A stretch of DNA of 64,000 nt from Membranipora membranacea (lineage: Eukaryota > Bryozoa > Gymnolaemata > Cheilostomatida > Membraniporidae), in the NCBI GenBank assembly GCA_914767715.1, contig OU612072.1:11158001-11222000 (forward strand). The letters are read 5' to 3'. The notes below the pieces were generated by a model. The model was not told where the DNA came from. It was given only the letters and a program-made list of their open reading frames with translations, and did not search any database. Position 1 is the stretch's first letter. Each line of letters begins with the position of its first letter. Shown piece by piece: positions 1 through 13,740 of the stretch. A program made the translations under genes and the position numbers.

Positions 1-725
1 TGGTTGTTTGGGTGTAAGTGCAATCATGATCATTCTTTGACGGAAGAGTTATGGGGCGGGAAGATGTAACATTTTATGCATAATACTAGATAATTGTCCA
101 AATTCCATTTGTATATTTTTATCAAATTATTTCACCAAACTCTGCTTCAAAGCTCATCATTGTACAGAGTTATTATGCCAAGAATGAGATTGCCTCGCAA
201 AAAACCTTAAATTCTCTGGCGCCCTTATTCTCCAGCATTTGCAAAAAATTTTCATTGATATTCCGCTCTTCTTGGTCAACTTCAAGAGTTGAGCCAGCAT
301 TATATGATAACCTGTGTGTTTATCCACAGGGTTGTCCATTTTTGAATCTAGAGGTACCTCATAATTCTGTGAAGGTTGCCTATGAATGCCAGTGTAAACA
401 AAATTAACATTCTTACTGGCTTATCTTGATTATGACTTCATGGGTAAATAACTTGGATACCAACAATACATCCAATTATGCTTGGCTAAGATGTTGATGT
501 TAATTGAAAGGTAAACAATTGGCAGATGACACTGTGAGAATCTTGTTCAAATTCAATAATAAGCTAATCTCATTGAAAATGATCAGACAGATCAAACTGT
601 ACACTGTAGCCATTAATTGCATGCATCAAAGAGTTAGGTATGTTAAAGGTTCTATCAACCTGAAATTCCAATCATTTCAACAAATTCAGATTAGGGGCTT
701 GCAGGGCCATTACAGCTGTTAAATT

Positions 726-894
726 TTAAAACGATAAATTATTGCCTGGACAGCCTTTTGGCAGATAATCTTCCAAAGCTCTCAGATTATTATTATCGGC
801 TGCATTGATAAATTTAGAATTTACAGTGACCACCAGACATTCTGTACAAACGAGTTCTATTGTGTCATTGAATGATAGGCCTGTTAGATTTACT
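726..894 (-). pseudogene. Exon-like coding fragment in the centre of the foldback element
   Basis: Read on the minus strand, this stretch is open for about 56 codons and ends at a TAA at 726-728. It contains two close cysteines (motif CTEC) and a segment NNNLRALEDYLPKGCPG. The equivalent part of copy 2 (about 45769-45940) has lost one base and is out of frame. I do not recognise the family. It resembles part of a captured host gene rather than a transposase. The 5' boundary is approximate. Confidence 0.4.
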
Positions 895-2199
895 CTTGCT
901 TCTCTCTACCCATATACCATAAAATTCAATTAATGGCTACAATGCACTGTTTAATCTGCCCGATCATTTTCAATGAGATTAGCTTATTGAATTTGAACAA
1001 GATTCTCACAGTGTCATTTGCCAATTGTTTACCTTTCAATTGACATCAACATCTTAGCCAAGCATAATTGGATGTATTGTTGGTATCCAAGTCATGAAGT
1101 CATAATCAAGATAAGCCAGTCAGAATGTTCATTTTGTTTACACTGGCATTCATAGGCAACCTTCACAGAACTTTTAAGGTACCATTAGATTTAAAAATGG
1201 ACAACCCTGTGGGTAAAGACACAGATTATCATATAATGCTGGCTCAACTCTTGAAGTTTACCAAGAAGCGCGGAAAATCAATGAAACCTTTTTGCAAATA
1301 CTAGAGAATAAGGGCGCCTGAGAATTTAAGGTTTTTTTGCGAGGCAATCTCATTCTTGACATAATAACTCTGTTCAATGATGAGCTTTGAAGCAGAGTTT
1401 GGTGAAATAATTTGATAAAAATATACAAATGGAATTTGGACAATTATCTAGTATTTTGCATAAAATGTTACAACTTCCCGCCCCTCACTCTTCTGACAAA
1501 GAATGATCATGATTGCAATTACACCCAAACAACCATCATTATAAAAATGAATATTTGCGAAATTTAAAACTCACCGCATTCATTATCAGCGGCAAAAGAC
1601 AGGAAGTTAGGCCAGCTTACAATGACTCCTGTCTCTCTGATTCCACAAGTGTGTCATGATGACTTGTTACAAGTGCAATGGAATGTGTATGAAGGATTAA
1701 CAAACAGTGTTAATTATACTTAATTGTACAATTAAAAATTTTTACAACAAGGATATCAAGGTAGTTATGTAATTATGCCTGTTATTGGCTAACCTCCCGC
1801 TTGTGGCACTCAAGCTGACAGATTAAAATTTATTACTTTAAACGGCGTTGCCACTAGTCTAACATTTTAATACTATCTGTACTAGTGCCAACACCTACTA
1901 GGGAACTACCATCCAAGAGTGAGAGAGAACTATGCCAGAATTGCTTCCTGTACACCGTATAACTGAGATGGCTGAGAATTATATAGTATTACATCAAGAG
2001 CTCCTTTGTAGACAGGTAATGAATATATACCAGGCTTACGATAGTTGATTTACCTTTGCCTCCCTCAGCCCACATACCATAACATTCAGAGCTAACTCCA
2101 TGCTCAGAGCATCTTTGGCCAACAAATAGAAATAGCTGAAAGCCATTCACTCTCAATAATCACAAGGGGCGTAGTTTAGACTATGCCAATAATCAGTAC

Positions 2200-2400
2200 T
2201 CATACTACTTGCTGTGACACCAAGTTTGAGTTTTTTTTAGCATCAGTCAGCATATTTTCAGTAGTCAATGGTTCTGTGGCTAATATGGCCTCATTCACAT
2301 ATCACTTCTCTCCACTTAGGCATGTAGGACAGTTGATACAAAGTAATTCCTCGCTCATCTGGGGAGCGATGTTGTACATTTTTATTAGTAGCAAATCTGA
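2200..2400 (-). pseudogene. Cys-rich coding fragment in the foldback arm
   Basis: The minus strand is open around a segment containing CINCPTCLSGEK, followed by EAILATEPLTTENMLTDAKK. Copy 1 carries an in-frame stop where copy 2 (44138-44365, plus) has a cysteine codon, so at least one copy is broken. A second exon-like piece nearby (about 2030-2140 minus; 44450-44540 plus) contains GQRCSEHGVSSECYGMW and sits between plausible splice sites. Function unknown; probably gene fragments captured by the element. Confidence 0.4.
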
Positions 2401-2671
2401 TCTGAACCTGGGCCTCCCGCAATATAGATTTTGATGCTACTTTGCACAGCAATATCTATTCATTACAGCATATCCAATTGTATGATATTGACTAGAACTG
2501 TAAAGGCTTATACTATGGCTATACAATATCAATAATGAAAATAATTTATTTAGCAGGCAGGGTTAATTACACAATAATGGTTGCTGGTTGGGTAATGAAA
2601 TATAGGTCAGTTTATGACAATTCTAGAATTGTACAGAATTGTCAGACAATTCTTGGGTATGAAACGCAGTG

Positions 2672-4492
2672 GTGGTAGCATGAATCAGTGTGGCAGTTTT
2701 GTTGGCAATACTCAATATTCTTATGACCTATCCTTAATATGGTGGACTAGAAAACTATTTGAGGAGTCATGATCTGAGCGAAATGAGTGAAAAAGGTCTA
2801 TGGTGTTATCAGAGTGCAAAGATATCGCAATGATGTCACATTGTGTTGTATGTTGGTTTAAGGTCACAATGATATCCCCGATTGCGCTGAAATTATCAGC
2901 TCCAAATTACATCATCATATGACAGTGTTATTGCTGTGATCTTGCAATTGCTTAAGACAATGAGCAGTCATTCCAGCAGCTAAAAAAGTTCCTGAACTTC
3001 CTGGTTTTTTTGTGAAAGGTTGTGGGTTCAGGTTTTACAGTGGCTTACTCTTATCTTGGCTGTGTTAATCATTCAGATGTGCATCATTTATGCAAGAAAG
3101 CATTATGAACGTTATGGAAGGCCTACTGTTTGTATTTGGTATCTGTAACATGTTTCTGCCTCTGATGTGAGTGATTTCATTTCTTCATACTGGCATATTA
3201 TTTTGTATTGCCACCGAAGACAACTATTGTGATTTCAAACAACCAACTATACCAGCGATGTTACCCATCACCATTTTATTTCAGAATCAATTAGACAAGA
3301 CAGTATTATTTCTGTGAAACAAGTGTTAAAAAACATAAATTTTGCCAATTAATATTTGAAAAACTATGGTACAAAAATATGTTTTTTACCTTCCTTGTTT
3401 CTCTAATTCTCGGTTTCTTACTTAACATAGATACCTCAACATTGAATCAAGCTTTAAAAAACATTCATGTCAAATAACATTTAAAGACATATTAACCATC
3501 ATACCATAAAATTATATGTTCTTTTTATTTTCTAATTTTCAGTTTAGACTTAACATAGTCCCCTCAACCTTGAAAACAAGCATTAAAAACTAACGTTTTG
3601 TCAAACAGCATTTGAAGGCATATTAACCATCATACCATAATTTTTTTTGTGAATTATAATTTCCAGCTCCTTTTTTTATAGATAATATATAGGTCACCAA
3701 ATGTATAGCAACAGCATCAATCAATTACATGGTTCAATATATCATCTAATGTTCTTGACACCAGTATCCAAGAAAAAAACTTTGCGATTTCATGGCCATC
3801 ATATACCATCATATATCTTGTTTTCATGATAACTTTTGAACTGTTGGTGATAAAATTGTTATTAATTTAGCATCCACACTTCTAGAATACATTTGATCAC
3901 GATATCTCCATTTGATTAACCACTCTGGATATCATGTTGGAATTCATAACTACTAAACCCTTTTTTTCTGGAGGGAATAACAGGAATTTTTGTTCAGAAG
4001 TTATAGCCACAAAATAATTCCAATGCCTAGATGTTAACGAGCAAATCTTTTGATAGGGGCTGGAGAATATTATAGTTGGTACCGAAAGTTTGAGTTTGTT
4101 TGGACAATGTCCCGAAAAGTTAAAAGCCTGTGCTTTGTATAAAACCTCAAAGTTAAATTGGTACTAAAAGACTAGCGAAAGCAGCAACAGATTCTACCAA
4201 CATTTGATTGAAAGGAATCCCTAGAACAGTTGAGTTATATGTATAATGAAATTAGAAATGACAATGTTGAAAACCGGTTTTTCTGCAATCCTGACTTGAG
4301 AGCTTTCAGATGATGTATAAACGAATAAATGAATTTTTTGAGCCGTTGCTATATCTTAACATTGACCGAGCAGATAATAATATGATTCCCCATGTTTTAA
4401 GCATATACTCATATCTCGACGGGTTAATCTTCTACCAGAATAGCGAAGTAAGGCTGTCATATATGTGATCCAGATGTGCTCCACACCATGAT
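2672..4492. other. Intergenic, no gene recognised
   Basis: Between the foldback element and the 3' end of the prolyl oligopeptidase gene I see no coding exon. The only clear structure is the two-copy tandem repeat at 3375-3640. Confidence 0.5.
3375..3640. repeat. Two-copy tandem repeat, about 130 bases per unit
   Basis: Two diverged units share a run of pyrimidines, then TTAACATAG, CCTCAAC, CATTAAAAA-like and the ending CATATTAACCATCATACC. The units differ by many substitutions, so the duplication is old. Confidence 0.7.
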
Positions 4493-7400
4493 TTACCAGG
4501 TAAGTTCAAGAGCAGTAGCCAGAAACTTCAGCATGCTCACCTGGACAGCCATCTATGAAATAGAGTAGCTTTTGTATATCAGCATATATTATTCGGTGGT
4601 TTTCAAATGTAGCTAGGGTAACTACGGAATCGAGGTCGGTCAGCAAAGGGCACATTTCACCGAGAATGCAAAATTACAATTATTAACCAAAAATCCTTTT
4701 AAATTAAAACTACTCATAACACCTTTTTAGCGCTAACAGATTGATGTGAACTGCAATTGTTAGTCTGATATAGTTTGCTTGCTGCTAAAGAATATTGGCT
4801 TAGATTTTCAACTTGAGTACTCACCAGTTTGGGAAGCGGCAGAAGCTGAATGGAATGGTCTCCTTCCTTTTCATATGTCATCAAACACTCTGCTTCTGTC
4901 TGTAATACAGTTATTAAGTGTTGTTATATCGTATCTGTGTTAGAGCCAGACTATCAAGGCTGACAAGGCACTATATTTTTGTGTTTTATATTGTTTGATA
5001 ACCTTATGTGACATCAAATACATGATAGATTGAATAAAACGCAAAACAGTTAATCTTATTGTTCTTAAATTAATATATTAATTGAGATTTGAGATTGACA
5101 TTGTTCATGAAAAGAAATGTGTTGTTTCGCATACAATGAATTTTAAATGTTATTTACCACTTTAAGCTTGCTCCTCTTATACTGAGATTCAGCTAAGAAC
5201 TCAAATGCTTGACTGTCATCAACTCTTGTATCCTGTCCTCCAACGAATAACCATATTTTGGTTGTGACGGCTTTGATATTGTGCAGAGGAGAAATACTAG
5301 AAAATAATATGGACACTTTAAGATTTGAAGAGTTCATATAATATGTCAGACATGCTCTCTCAATTAAAAGCAAATTTTTGAAAATGACATAAATATAATC
5401 TCCTCGCCTGTTTCCTCATCCTAGTCATCCATATTGATTATCTGGTACAAATAAAATATTGTTAGGGTTGCCATATGGTTTTTAAGCGAATACAGAATGA
5501 GCATGGAAATAAAATGGTTGCCTGTGAACTGCAAACTTCATTTGATTCCTTAGTCAATTCGCTACTAACCTTTTGAGATGATCAATAATACCAGCCTCAT
5601 GTGGATCTCCGTATTCACCCTTCCAAAGTTCAGCGGAGACAGATTTCTGATCGATGAAGCGAACAGTGTCATAAACTCTGGTAAAATTATGAGAAACATG
5701 AATAACTACGTATGTTACTTACTTCACTAGCATTCTGTATTATGGATCATCTTTTGCATGCCATTTCACACTGTTAATAGCGCCAAATGGGAATTCACAT
5801 TTACGATTGCATTGTATTCAAAACTTTGAAAAACATACATGCAATTGTTCAATAAATAGATGTGTTCTAATTTGCTAGAATGGTGAAATGACAAAAGGGG
5901 GCTGTCCAACTTACCCATTAGTACTTAGGACTGCAGAGTAGGGGTTATTCTCCCTGTTAGCTGCTGCTGCAAACATAAGACCTCCATTTGATGTACCACG
6001 CCCAGCAATCCTAGAAACATTCACAACACAAGTTGGTATTCATATCTGGGCGGGAATTAAGGAAATGTATTAAGATTTTGCTCATTTTCTGCCTAACCTT
6101 CTAATGTACACTTTTCATCCTAGATAGACACTAAGGTGCGAAAAAGCTTTTAGGTTTAGGGTTGGCAAGTAAAAGTCTGCAGTTAACAATAGTTCAGCTC
6201 AGTTCTGTTAGCTGTATTGTATAGTAGCTGTAACAGCTTCACTCAGATCCTCATGCTTCATGCACTTCATGTGACCTCTAAATCATATTTTATCCCACCA
6301 ATCAAAAACGTTAAAAGTGGTCAATAGCCAACGAAATATGATTGTAGTCTGGTAACCTAGTAATAACAAGATGGCCGTGCCAATAGGCCCAGTCAAGGTC
6401 ATTAGTGAGTGGTGAAATTGAGCTTCTTTTAACCTGTCATACTTCTCAACCCCCCGATTTTCTCTCCCAACCCAAAATCTATTCAACCCCCAGCAAAAAT
6501 CTTGGGTTGCACATTCAACCCCCGATAGGCGGGGGTCGAGGGTACTCCATATGCCCCTGCGAGATACTTGATCCTTACTTGTCTGGATGAGCATAGCCCT
6601 GATCAATAAGGTAGTCCGCAGCAGCACAAATATCATCCACACTCTTATACTTATTCTCTTTTTTAGCACATTCATGCCATTCTTTGCCATGTTCTCTATA
6701 GATGATAAAAATACCAGTATACATGTCAATTATCTAGACTCTGGTGAGTTGTGATGTGCTAAATGCTATCTTTGGGGTGACTGATGATAATGAAGGAAAG
6801 GATGTATAATTCAGGTGCCTTTGCGCTCTTCATGGTGCAAAATATTCTTCTTCTCGACAAATTGAAAATTTGAAACCAACTTTAATAATTTTGGCAAGTT
6901 AAAATTGAGTCAATGCAATCAAACCTACCCGCCCCCTCTGATATGGGCATAAGCTAGAACACCTCCAAAGGTTTCCATGAAAATAGCTTCCATCTTATCA
7001 AACTTTGCTAGGTGTTGATGGTTGAACCCTCCATATGCACTTATGATTGCAGGAGCGGTACCTTTTCCTTTCACAATCACTGCATCCTGTATTGAACACA
7101 TTTACAACAAACTGAGTCATCATCGAAAGTGAACAGTTATAGATGGAGTTGTCAACACCACTTTCAAAACTCTTAGAACTTTTAATAACACTACTATATA
7201 GACTTAATTTAACAGTAACACTGAAATGCATGATTGAAGGTCATATTGGTGGTCATCAATAATGTCAAGTTGTTCGCCTCCTTAGCATAATGTAGCTCTT
7301 TTCCTGATCAGTTTACTAAATCCCTATGATGTAACGCCAGCCCTATAACTTAATACTCATAATAAGTTTTTGAGATTTCATACTGACCTTTTTATGTGCT

Positions 7401-10400
7401 ATTGTCATCATTACTTTTGTCTTCGATCCATCCTTGCTGTCTGTGGTCTCATATTCAACCGACTTCACAACGTAGTCTGAGCTTTTAAAGGCTATCTTGC
7501 TCTTTAGGTAAACCTGAAAATATATCATATCTCGTTAAGAGAAGCTTCCATCGCATTTCACCTAAAGTTTGCCTTAACTGTCTCATAATACAACAGTAGC
7601 ATAAAGACACCAGTAGCATTGGGTCAACATAAGCATCTGTACTTGCCTCGAGGGTTGGATTCTCATCAGCTAGAGAGCATCTGTACAATGGACCAGGCTG
7701 CATTGGTGAGGAGGTCTTGACGTATAGGTAGTCATTCTCTGGCTGGCATGTTATATTTATCACATGGCCTGGTACCTCTCCTTTGGGGACTGGTATAACC
7801 CACGTCTTTCTCTGTCCTGTGTGGAAGTCGAACACGACTAACTCATCTACACCATGCTGTTAAAATTGGCAATAATATATTATCCAATAATGTGCAATGT
7901 GTGTCTTAAAAGTCTTTAATCCTTGTGAAAACTTCCTTTACTGTTGTTCTGATCTTTGGGGCTCCCTGTATTTTAATGAAGATTGAAGATTGAGTGTTTT
8001 AAAGTTGAAGAAAAGATTTGGTCAGTTTGAATGAAAAATCAATAAAAGATTCTAGACTGGAATTCAGTCCAACAGTTTTGAGTTACCTACCCAAGTTAGG
8101 TGTTTTGGATAAGCAACTCCAAACAATAACAAACTTAAACTCATCAGCCAATCAAAACGAAACCAAAACTCAAGCACATGAGTCATTCTAAGCAGAAATG
8201 AGTAGATAACACCACATTCAAGTTGTTTTGAAGAATCTATACTGAAGATTAGAGTTTTAAACTTGAAGATTGCTCTGCTTTCTCTGAAGAAATTGAAGAC
8301 AGCTTCGTGTGCAGGGGGCCCCATCTTTACATACATGCACTCATAAATATTTATCTTAAAACCAACAATTGCGCTTATACTCATCCATGCTGAATTGATA
8401 TCAAATTTGAAGGAATTTAAGTTATGTTGTGAGTATTGGTATCGAAGGGAGTCTTTCAATAACAATGATGACCGGTGCCAGATCTCGCCCATTGCTTCTG
8501 GCAAATCATTTGATCTTTTTTCACTTAAAGAAAATGAATAAGATTCAAAACATTTATCTCGGTGCAAAAGATGAGCAAAGTATTTGGTTGATGATGTTAA
8601 TCAGCAAGCTTTGCACTGTCATCGTAGTTATTCTATGAGTACATGGGCCAAAGGTGAAGCAATGATGGAAGAAATCATCAAATGCCCTGAAATGTCTAAG
8701 CCCCTTCTCTCAGCAATATTTACTTTTCGGTCTATTGGATGAACATTTATGTAACGCAAGACAATATTGGTCTTTCCAGCTCGGAAGGCAGATTTTAGTA
8801 CTTTATCATCAACATTTGGCTCCACCAGTGTCTTCCAAATAACATTGTCGGGATCTGCGATATCAGCCTGAAAATATAGGTTGTTCCACATCATTATAAA
8901 TAATAATGAATTATTATCTCTAATTTGCTATACTAAAACATCATCAGTATCTTATTATGTTCATTGCTTCATCAATGTAAAATAATGTTTGCACGACAAT
9001 AAACTGCATTTTCAAGTACCTGAATCAGTGAATAGTTTGGTGATTCACATGAAGTAATGAAGATCAGTTTTGAGCCTGTGCTTCCCACAAAAGAATAGGA
9101 GTCTTTCGAATCAGACTCGATAAGTGTTTGTGGCTTGAAAACAGTTGTCTCTGTAACAGCAAAATAATAGGAAGTTTCCTATAGTATAATATATATTATC
9201 ATCACTGACAACTCAGCTGTATTGGTGATGGTAAAGGTGAGATAGCACAACCCCTACTTTCCTCTGGCGTATATTATGATAGTATGTTAAGCAGAGCTTT
9301 TGTAATATTTGGGTGATCATGCAACAGAGTGATGCAACTGCAAGCAAATGCATAAGACTGCAATGAAGAAGAGCTTTGCTTGTTAACAATTTTGTCTCAA
9401 TATTTTATCAAGTTTGGAAGGTTTGGGAGGCTTGTATGGTGCTACAAGGGAAATGATTTTTTTAATTTCATTTTCAGACAGGGTGAACAGAGTTCTGGTT
9501 TGAACTTTTCTTACTTACTATTGATCTCTTTGCCAGATTTGTCCCTCATGTCCAAATACTTGATCCCGTTAGTGGAATCCCCAGCATACTTGGTCACTCT
9601 CAGGATAAGGTAATTGCCACACTCACTGCGACTTACATGACTACAAAAATAAATATGCGCTTCTATTGTACAATGTCAATGTAAAAATCATAAGCAAGTG
9701 AACAGATATGAGTTTAGCCAAACCTTATACATTGATTGTAATCACAAATTGTATAAATATACAGTAACACAATCTTCAAACAAAATACACCTATTTCATA
9801 TTATGCATCAAGTACTGACTAAGTATCGCACCTTCTCATGCCTTCCTTGCTCTCATCTGCATAGACTTCTATGTCATCTTTTGCATCAGTACCAATTTTA
9901 TGATACTTGAGCCTGTGCACATTATGTTTGCTATTTTCTTTGCCTTTTTTATCTTGTCCCGTTTCACGATCATATTGCTGCAAATTCGCAAATAGAAGGA
10001 TTGGTTGTAAACTGTCCTCACACTTCAGATATTAGTTTCGATATTCCATAATTAAAAACAATACAGAATTCGCATGATATTGATCTTGATAGATGAGCAT
10101 ATAATTGTAAAATATGACTTTCATCTTTGTCCATTCAATTGAAGGTTGAACCGATGTTACAAAATTGTTGCACAGTTTACCGAGTAGAAAATTCCTTCGC
10201 CATCATGTGAGAATACTAGATCTGTGGTGTCTGTTACTGGCTCAATTATATCTTCCTCCAGTTGATCAGATCCACATTTCTTGAACTGCAAAGAGGAAAC
10301 AATTACATCTTACGGCTGTGATAAAAAAGCTGCGTTGTTCCCCTTACTGTCATAGCACACTGATCATGTGATATGCACTCTTTGAGTTTATAACCTAGCA

Positions 10401-12248
10401 TACTTTTTACCTGTATATAGTAGCCCTTCTCCTTGCTTTTGAGAACAAAAGCTGTCCGACAACCTTGTCTATCGTAGGCATTTTTGACACAAAGGGCTTT
10501 CTCATTGTCATAGAACATGGATCCCTTATCGACCAGATCATAATCCTCGATTTTCAGCTCTGTGCTTCCATGGATCATATGACTTCTGCAACATATCAAT
10601 CAAGAATGAAGTCTTCACATAGTAGCTTTCCACTTCTTTCCTGCGGTCACTGGTCAGTATAATTAGGTATTTCCAAAAGAAGGTATCATTTTGTATGCAT
10701 ACATTGACTCATTGTTGAAAATCAGGCAAAAATGGTCAATTTTAATCTGTATATCTTATAGGGTCAGTCCTATTAGAAATGTGGATATTTTACCCCAGTA
10801 AATCGAATATTGTGAGTTCATACGGCATAGTGGTCAGGTGGAGGCAATAATACACTATGATCCACTATGATCCCGATATTCAGACTTTGCTATAATTTTA
10901 CTGCAATTAGTTTCTCAGGCTGTTTTATTTCATATGTCCTAATGACTTTTCAGCCTGAGAACATTAAAACCATACCAAATAAATGGCCTAGTAGGACTGT
11001 CACTTTAATACTAGTTTAGTTGATAAATATTCAGACTTACACATATTCACATCTGGCAGGTGTGTCTGTACGATGTAAATGGTCAACATGTTGTCTCGGT
11101 GTACTTGTTGCATCATAGTTGTGCATATCATATATCCTAAAGCAGTTTGAATGAAAACATTTAGTTTGAGTTCTAGTTGACCTCTTTTTGAGGAGCCCTG
11201 TGATTGCTACTGTGGAAACATGAATTGTATAAGCATTGTTCAGTTTGGATGGAGTCACCCCTTTCTCACATCGTTTATCATCCCTTGTTATTGTATCACA
11301 ACAATATAATCATAAATAATCCCTACATCCTAGCCTGAAACGGAATTTGATTAATAATAAAAATCAGTTTAACACACAAACAATACAGTAGCGCATGGTA
11401 ATGCTAGTTATTTGTAAAGATCATAAATGCTGTAAACCTGTCTTTGAGAATTTTCGCCAGATCAGCTGGACATAAATCGAGATAATCATTTGTCAACTTC
11501 TGTTGCCCTTGGATGAAGTCTGCCACCTTATAACCGCCATCCTCATCTTTATCACTTTTCTCCAGATACGCATATGGCCTGTCGATCTGTTTATTTGTGA
11601 AAATAAAAGTATCGAAAAAAAGTTGCAACAGACTGTTTAGAATAGTGATATCTGTGGGCATCCCATTCTTATACTCGACCTTTATGCGGGAGTGTCAGAG
11701 GCTTTTGCTACTTGGGACCTAGAAGATTGTTGGTTGGGAGTAATACGTTTGATGAATACCCAATATAATAAGTTTATATCAATATAATGGATAAAGCATA
11801 TGCATGATCCAATTCGGGATTTCTTGTATATAATGTTTGGATTTTGTTTGGAGTGATAAGCCTCATAGCTAAATAAGACCTGCCAGAGATGCATGATAAT
11901 ATGATACACTGCTACACATATAAATTTACTAAGTACCCCCCCCCCCCCCTCAGAATCACTAAGCCAAATCAGATATCTCTTAGCTATATTGTCACATTTC
12001 ACAATATTTAACAGATTTAATCCTCAAGATAATATTCTCGGTCACTTTGCATTACTACTTAAGGTCAATAAGCACCAAAGAACCATTTGAAAATGTAAAA
12101 TGAAAGATAATTTTCAACTAATCACCTGAGATCCATCAGCAAGCTCAGCAGTAGTTGACTCTCGCTCCACATGGGGATATTCAAGACCATTATCTTTTTT
12201 GATAGCTGTCCATGAAAGGTCTTTCTTTGCCTTCTTTTCTGAATCCAT
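4493..12248 (-). CDS. PREP: Prolyl oligopeptidase (serine peptidase family S9A), 18 exons
   Basis: Cytosolic serine peptidase that cleaves short peptides after proline. Exons, 5' to 3' on the minus strand: 12248-12126, 11586-11438, 11136-11041, 10585-10411, 10285-10181, 9977-9832, 9640-9519, 9150-9020, 8867-8724, 7856-7647, 7513-7388, 7086-6929, 6695-6579, 6010-5915, 5677-5570, 5296-5158, 4899-4825, 4540-4493. The phases join without a break into 755 codons plus TAA; mammalian PREP is about 710. Recognisable blocks are RPYAYLEK near the start, HDGEGIFYS and CESPNYSLIQ in the propeller, AYGGFN and AHIRGGG, the nucleophile region GRGTSNGGLM, Asp in GGQDTRVDD, and EGDHS for the probable catalytic His. 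Exon 10 ends in a GC donor (GAG|GCAAGT). An in-frame Met at 12299 would add 17 residues; the chosen Met better matches the family N-terminus. No signal peptide is seen. Confidence 0.93.
6440..6545 (-). repeat. G-rich repeat inside a PREP intron
   Basis: On the minus strand the motif GGGGGTTGA occurs three times in about 100 bases, with GGGTTG and GTGCAACCC between. It lies in the intron between exons 13 and 14. Several G runs are close enough for a quadruplex to be conceivable. Confidence 0.55.
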
Positions 12249-12299
12249 TTGAGAGATCTCTATCGAACAGTTGCAGTCGTGCAAAGTTGTTCCATGCAA

Positions 12300-13740
12300 A
12301 GTGTGGCATTGAATCGAGAACTCATCTATTTTATAGTAGTGTAGCCCTTATTACTAAGCGTCTTTATTTTTTCTAACACTGAGGTGTGGCGGATATACCT
12401 CCTTTTTTTTTGCAATACCAAGACATCAGGATGCCTTAACAACCTTTTTCTTTAGTCATCACATCACAAAAAATTGGAAATGACAACCTCGATGACTGAA
12501 TACTTTGTAACCCTTTTGCACCATCGTGTTACCTCGAATAATTAGTCATCCAATGATCACCAAGGTAGCTGGAAAATTGAAAGGGAACTTAGAGTGGAAA
12601 ATATAGCTAGGAAAAATACAAAGAAATTATGCTATGTAGTATTGGTATGTTAGTATGGTTTAATTACATTTCTCTATTACACCTAGGTTCTGTTATAGTC
12701 CTACTCAGTATTAATGTCGCAATTGTTAAAAATTGTTATATAGAACTGGAAAACGCTTTCTGAGCAATTCTTGGTACTGGAGATTCTTGGATGGTACATG
12801 CGGAGAACTACCTAAATTCAAACTAAGAGATGAACATCCATACATGCATTCTGTAGCAATCACCTGGAACACAGGTCCAAAAATATAATTAAACAACTAT
12901 AATCATATCCCACTATCAGTTAATTCATTGTTTTTATTATCAAATTAATATTCCGAGACAGTAGAGAACTATCTATAGCATAAAAAGTACAGATATGATA
13001 TGATTTACAAGGATATGTTTGAAAAGCTGTTATCTTAAATAGGAGAACTCCTGCAAGATAAAACTGGACAAAATCAACAAAGATTATAATACAGAATTTC
13101 TGGAGGACATGATATTTTCCATCAGTTAGTGGCGAAACCTGCCTTTTGCGTGAACACATGATTGACAGTTTTTCTGTTTGAAAGATTGAGGGTTGCAGCT
13201 TGTGTCAGACTGAGGGCCTGTAGACTGAGATGAGAGTGGGGAAAAATGAAGGATAGGATGCTAGTGAACCAAATTCCCATCGAGGAAACAATTCAAATCT
13301 AATGAATGACAACCAATATTGTAGGTCAAAGAGTATTTGGCTTGTTGAAGTTTTAGCATAAAGATGACGAGAAGTTTCATATACTCATAAACTCTCACAG
13401 CATTTTGTGTTTATATGCACTGCGAATCGATTATAAAGATATTATTCATTTCAGATATGATAAATTGGAAAATAAATTCAACATGTTACCCCTTAGAATG
13501 AGAACACTCGATAGATGTATTCAATGCACATCAGTTGCAAAAAATACAAAATTGTGATGCAGATGGTGATCAGCAAAACCTAAAAAAAAAAGAATATTGC
13601 AAGAAAAAAAAATTCAAATGAAATTTTCCGTAAACATAATGCGCAACCATACCACAGTCTTAGTCACTATGACAACCATGGTGACCTACGATTAAATGTC
13701 GGACATTGTTGTTATGTCAAAGGTATCATCATAAAAGGCC
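12300..13740. other. Upstream region of PREP, no gene recognised
   Basis: This stretch holds AT-rich sequence and short homopolymers but no exon I can support. The PREP promoter and any 5' non-coding exon should lie at its left end. I saw no distinctive TATA or initiator arrangement. Confidence 0.4.

Larger units (their letters stand above)
1..2671. mobile_element. Foldback (long inverted repeat) element, copy 1, cut by window start
   Basis: Bases 1-580 recur as the reverse complement at about 960-1540, so the piece is one large palindrome with a unique centre of roughly 380 bases. Bases 1541-2671 match the reverse complement of 43919-45050, the left arm of copy 2. The outer end at 2671 reads CGCAGTG, the reverse complement of the CACTGCG that opens copy 2. 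The missing left arm should lie upstream of the window. A full element would be near 3.8 kb with arms of about 1.7 kb. The arms and centre hold exon-like coding pieces but no recognisable transposase, so this looks non-autonomous. No clear target-site duplication was seen at the right end. Confidence 0.8.

Noticed and set aside
8064-8567. 167-codon open frame, minus strand
   Set aside because: It lies in the intron between PREP exons 9 and 10, which join in phase without it, and it shows no family resemblance.
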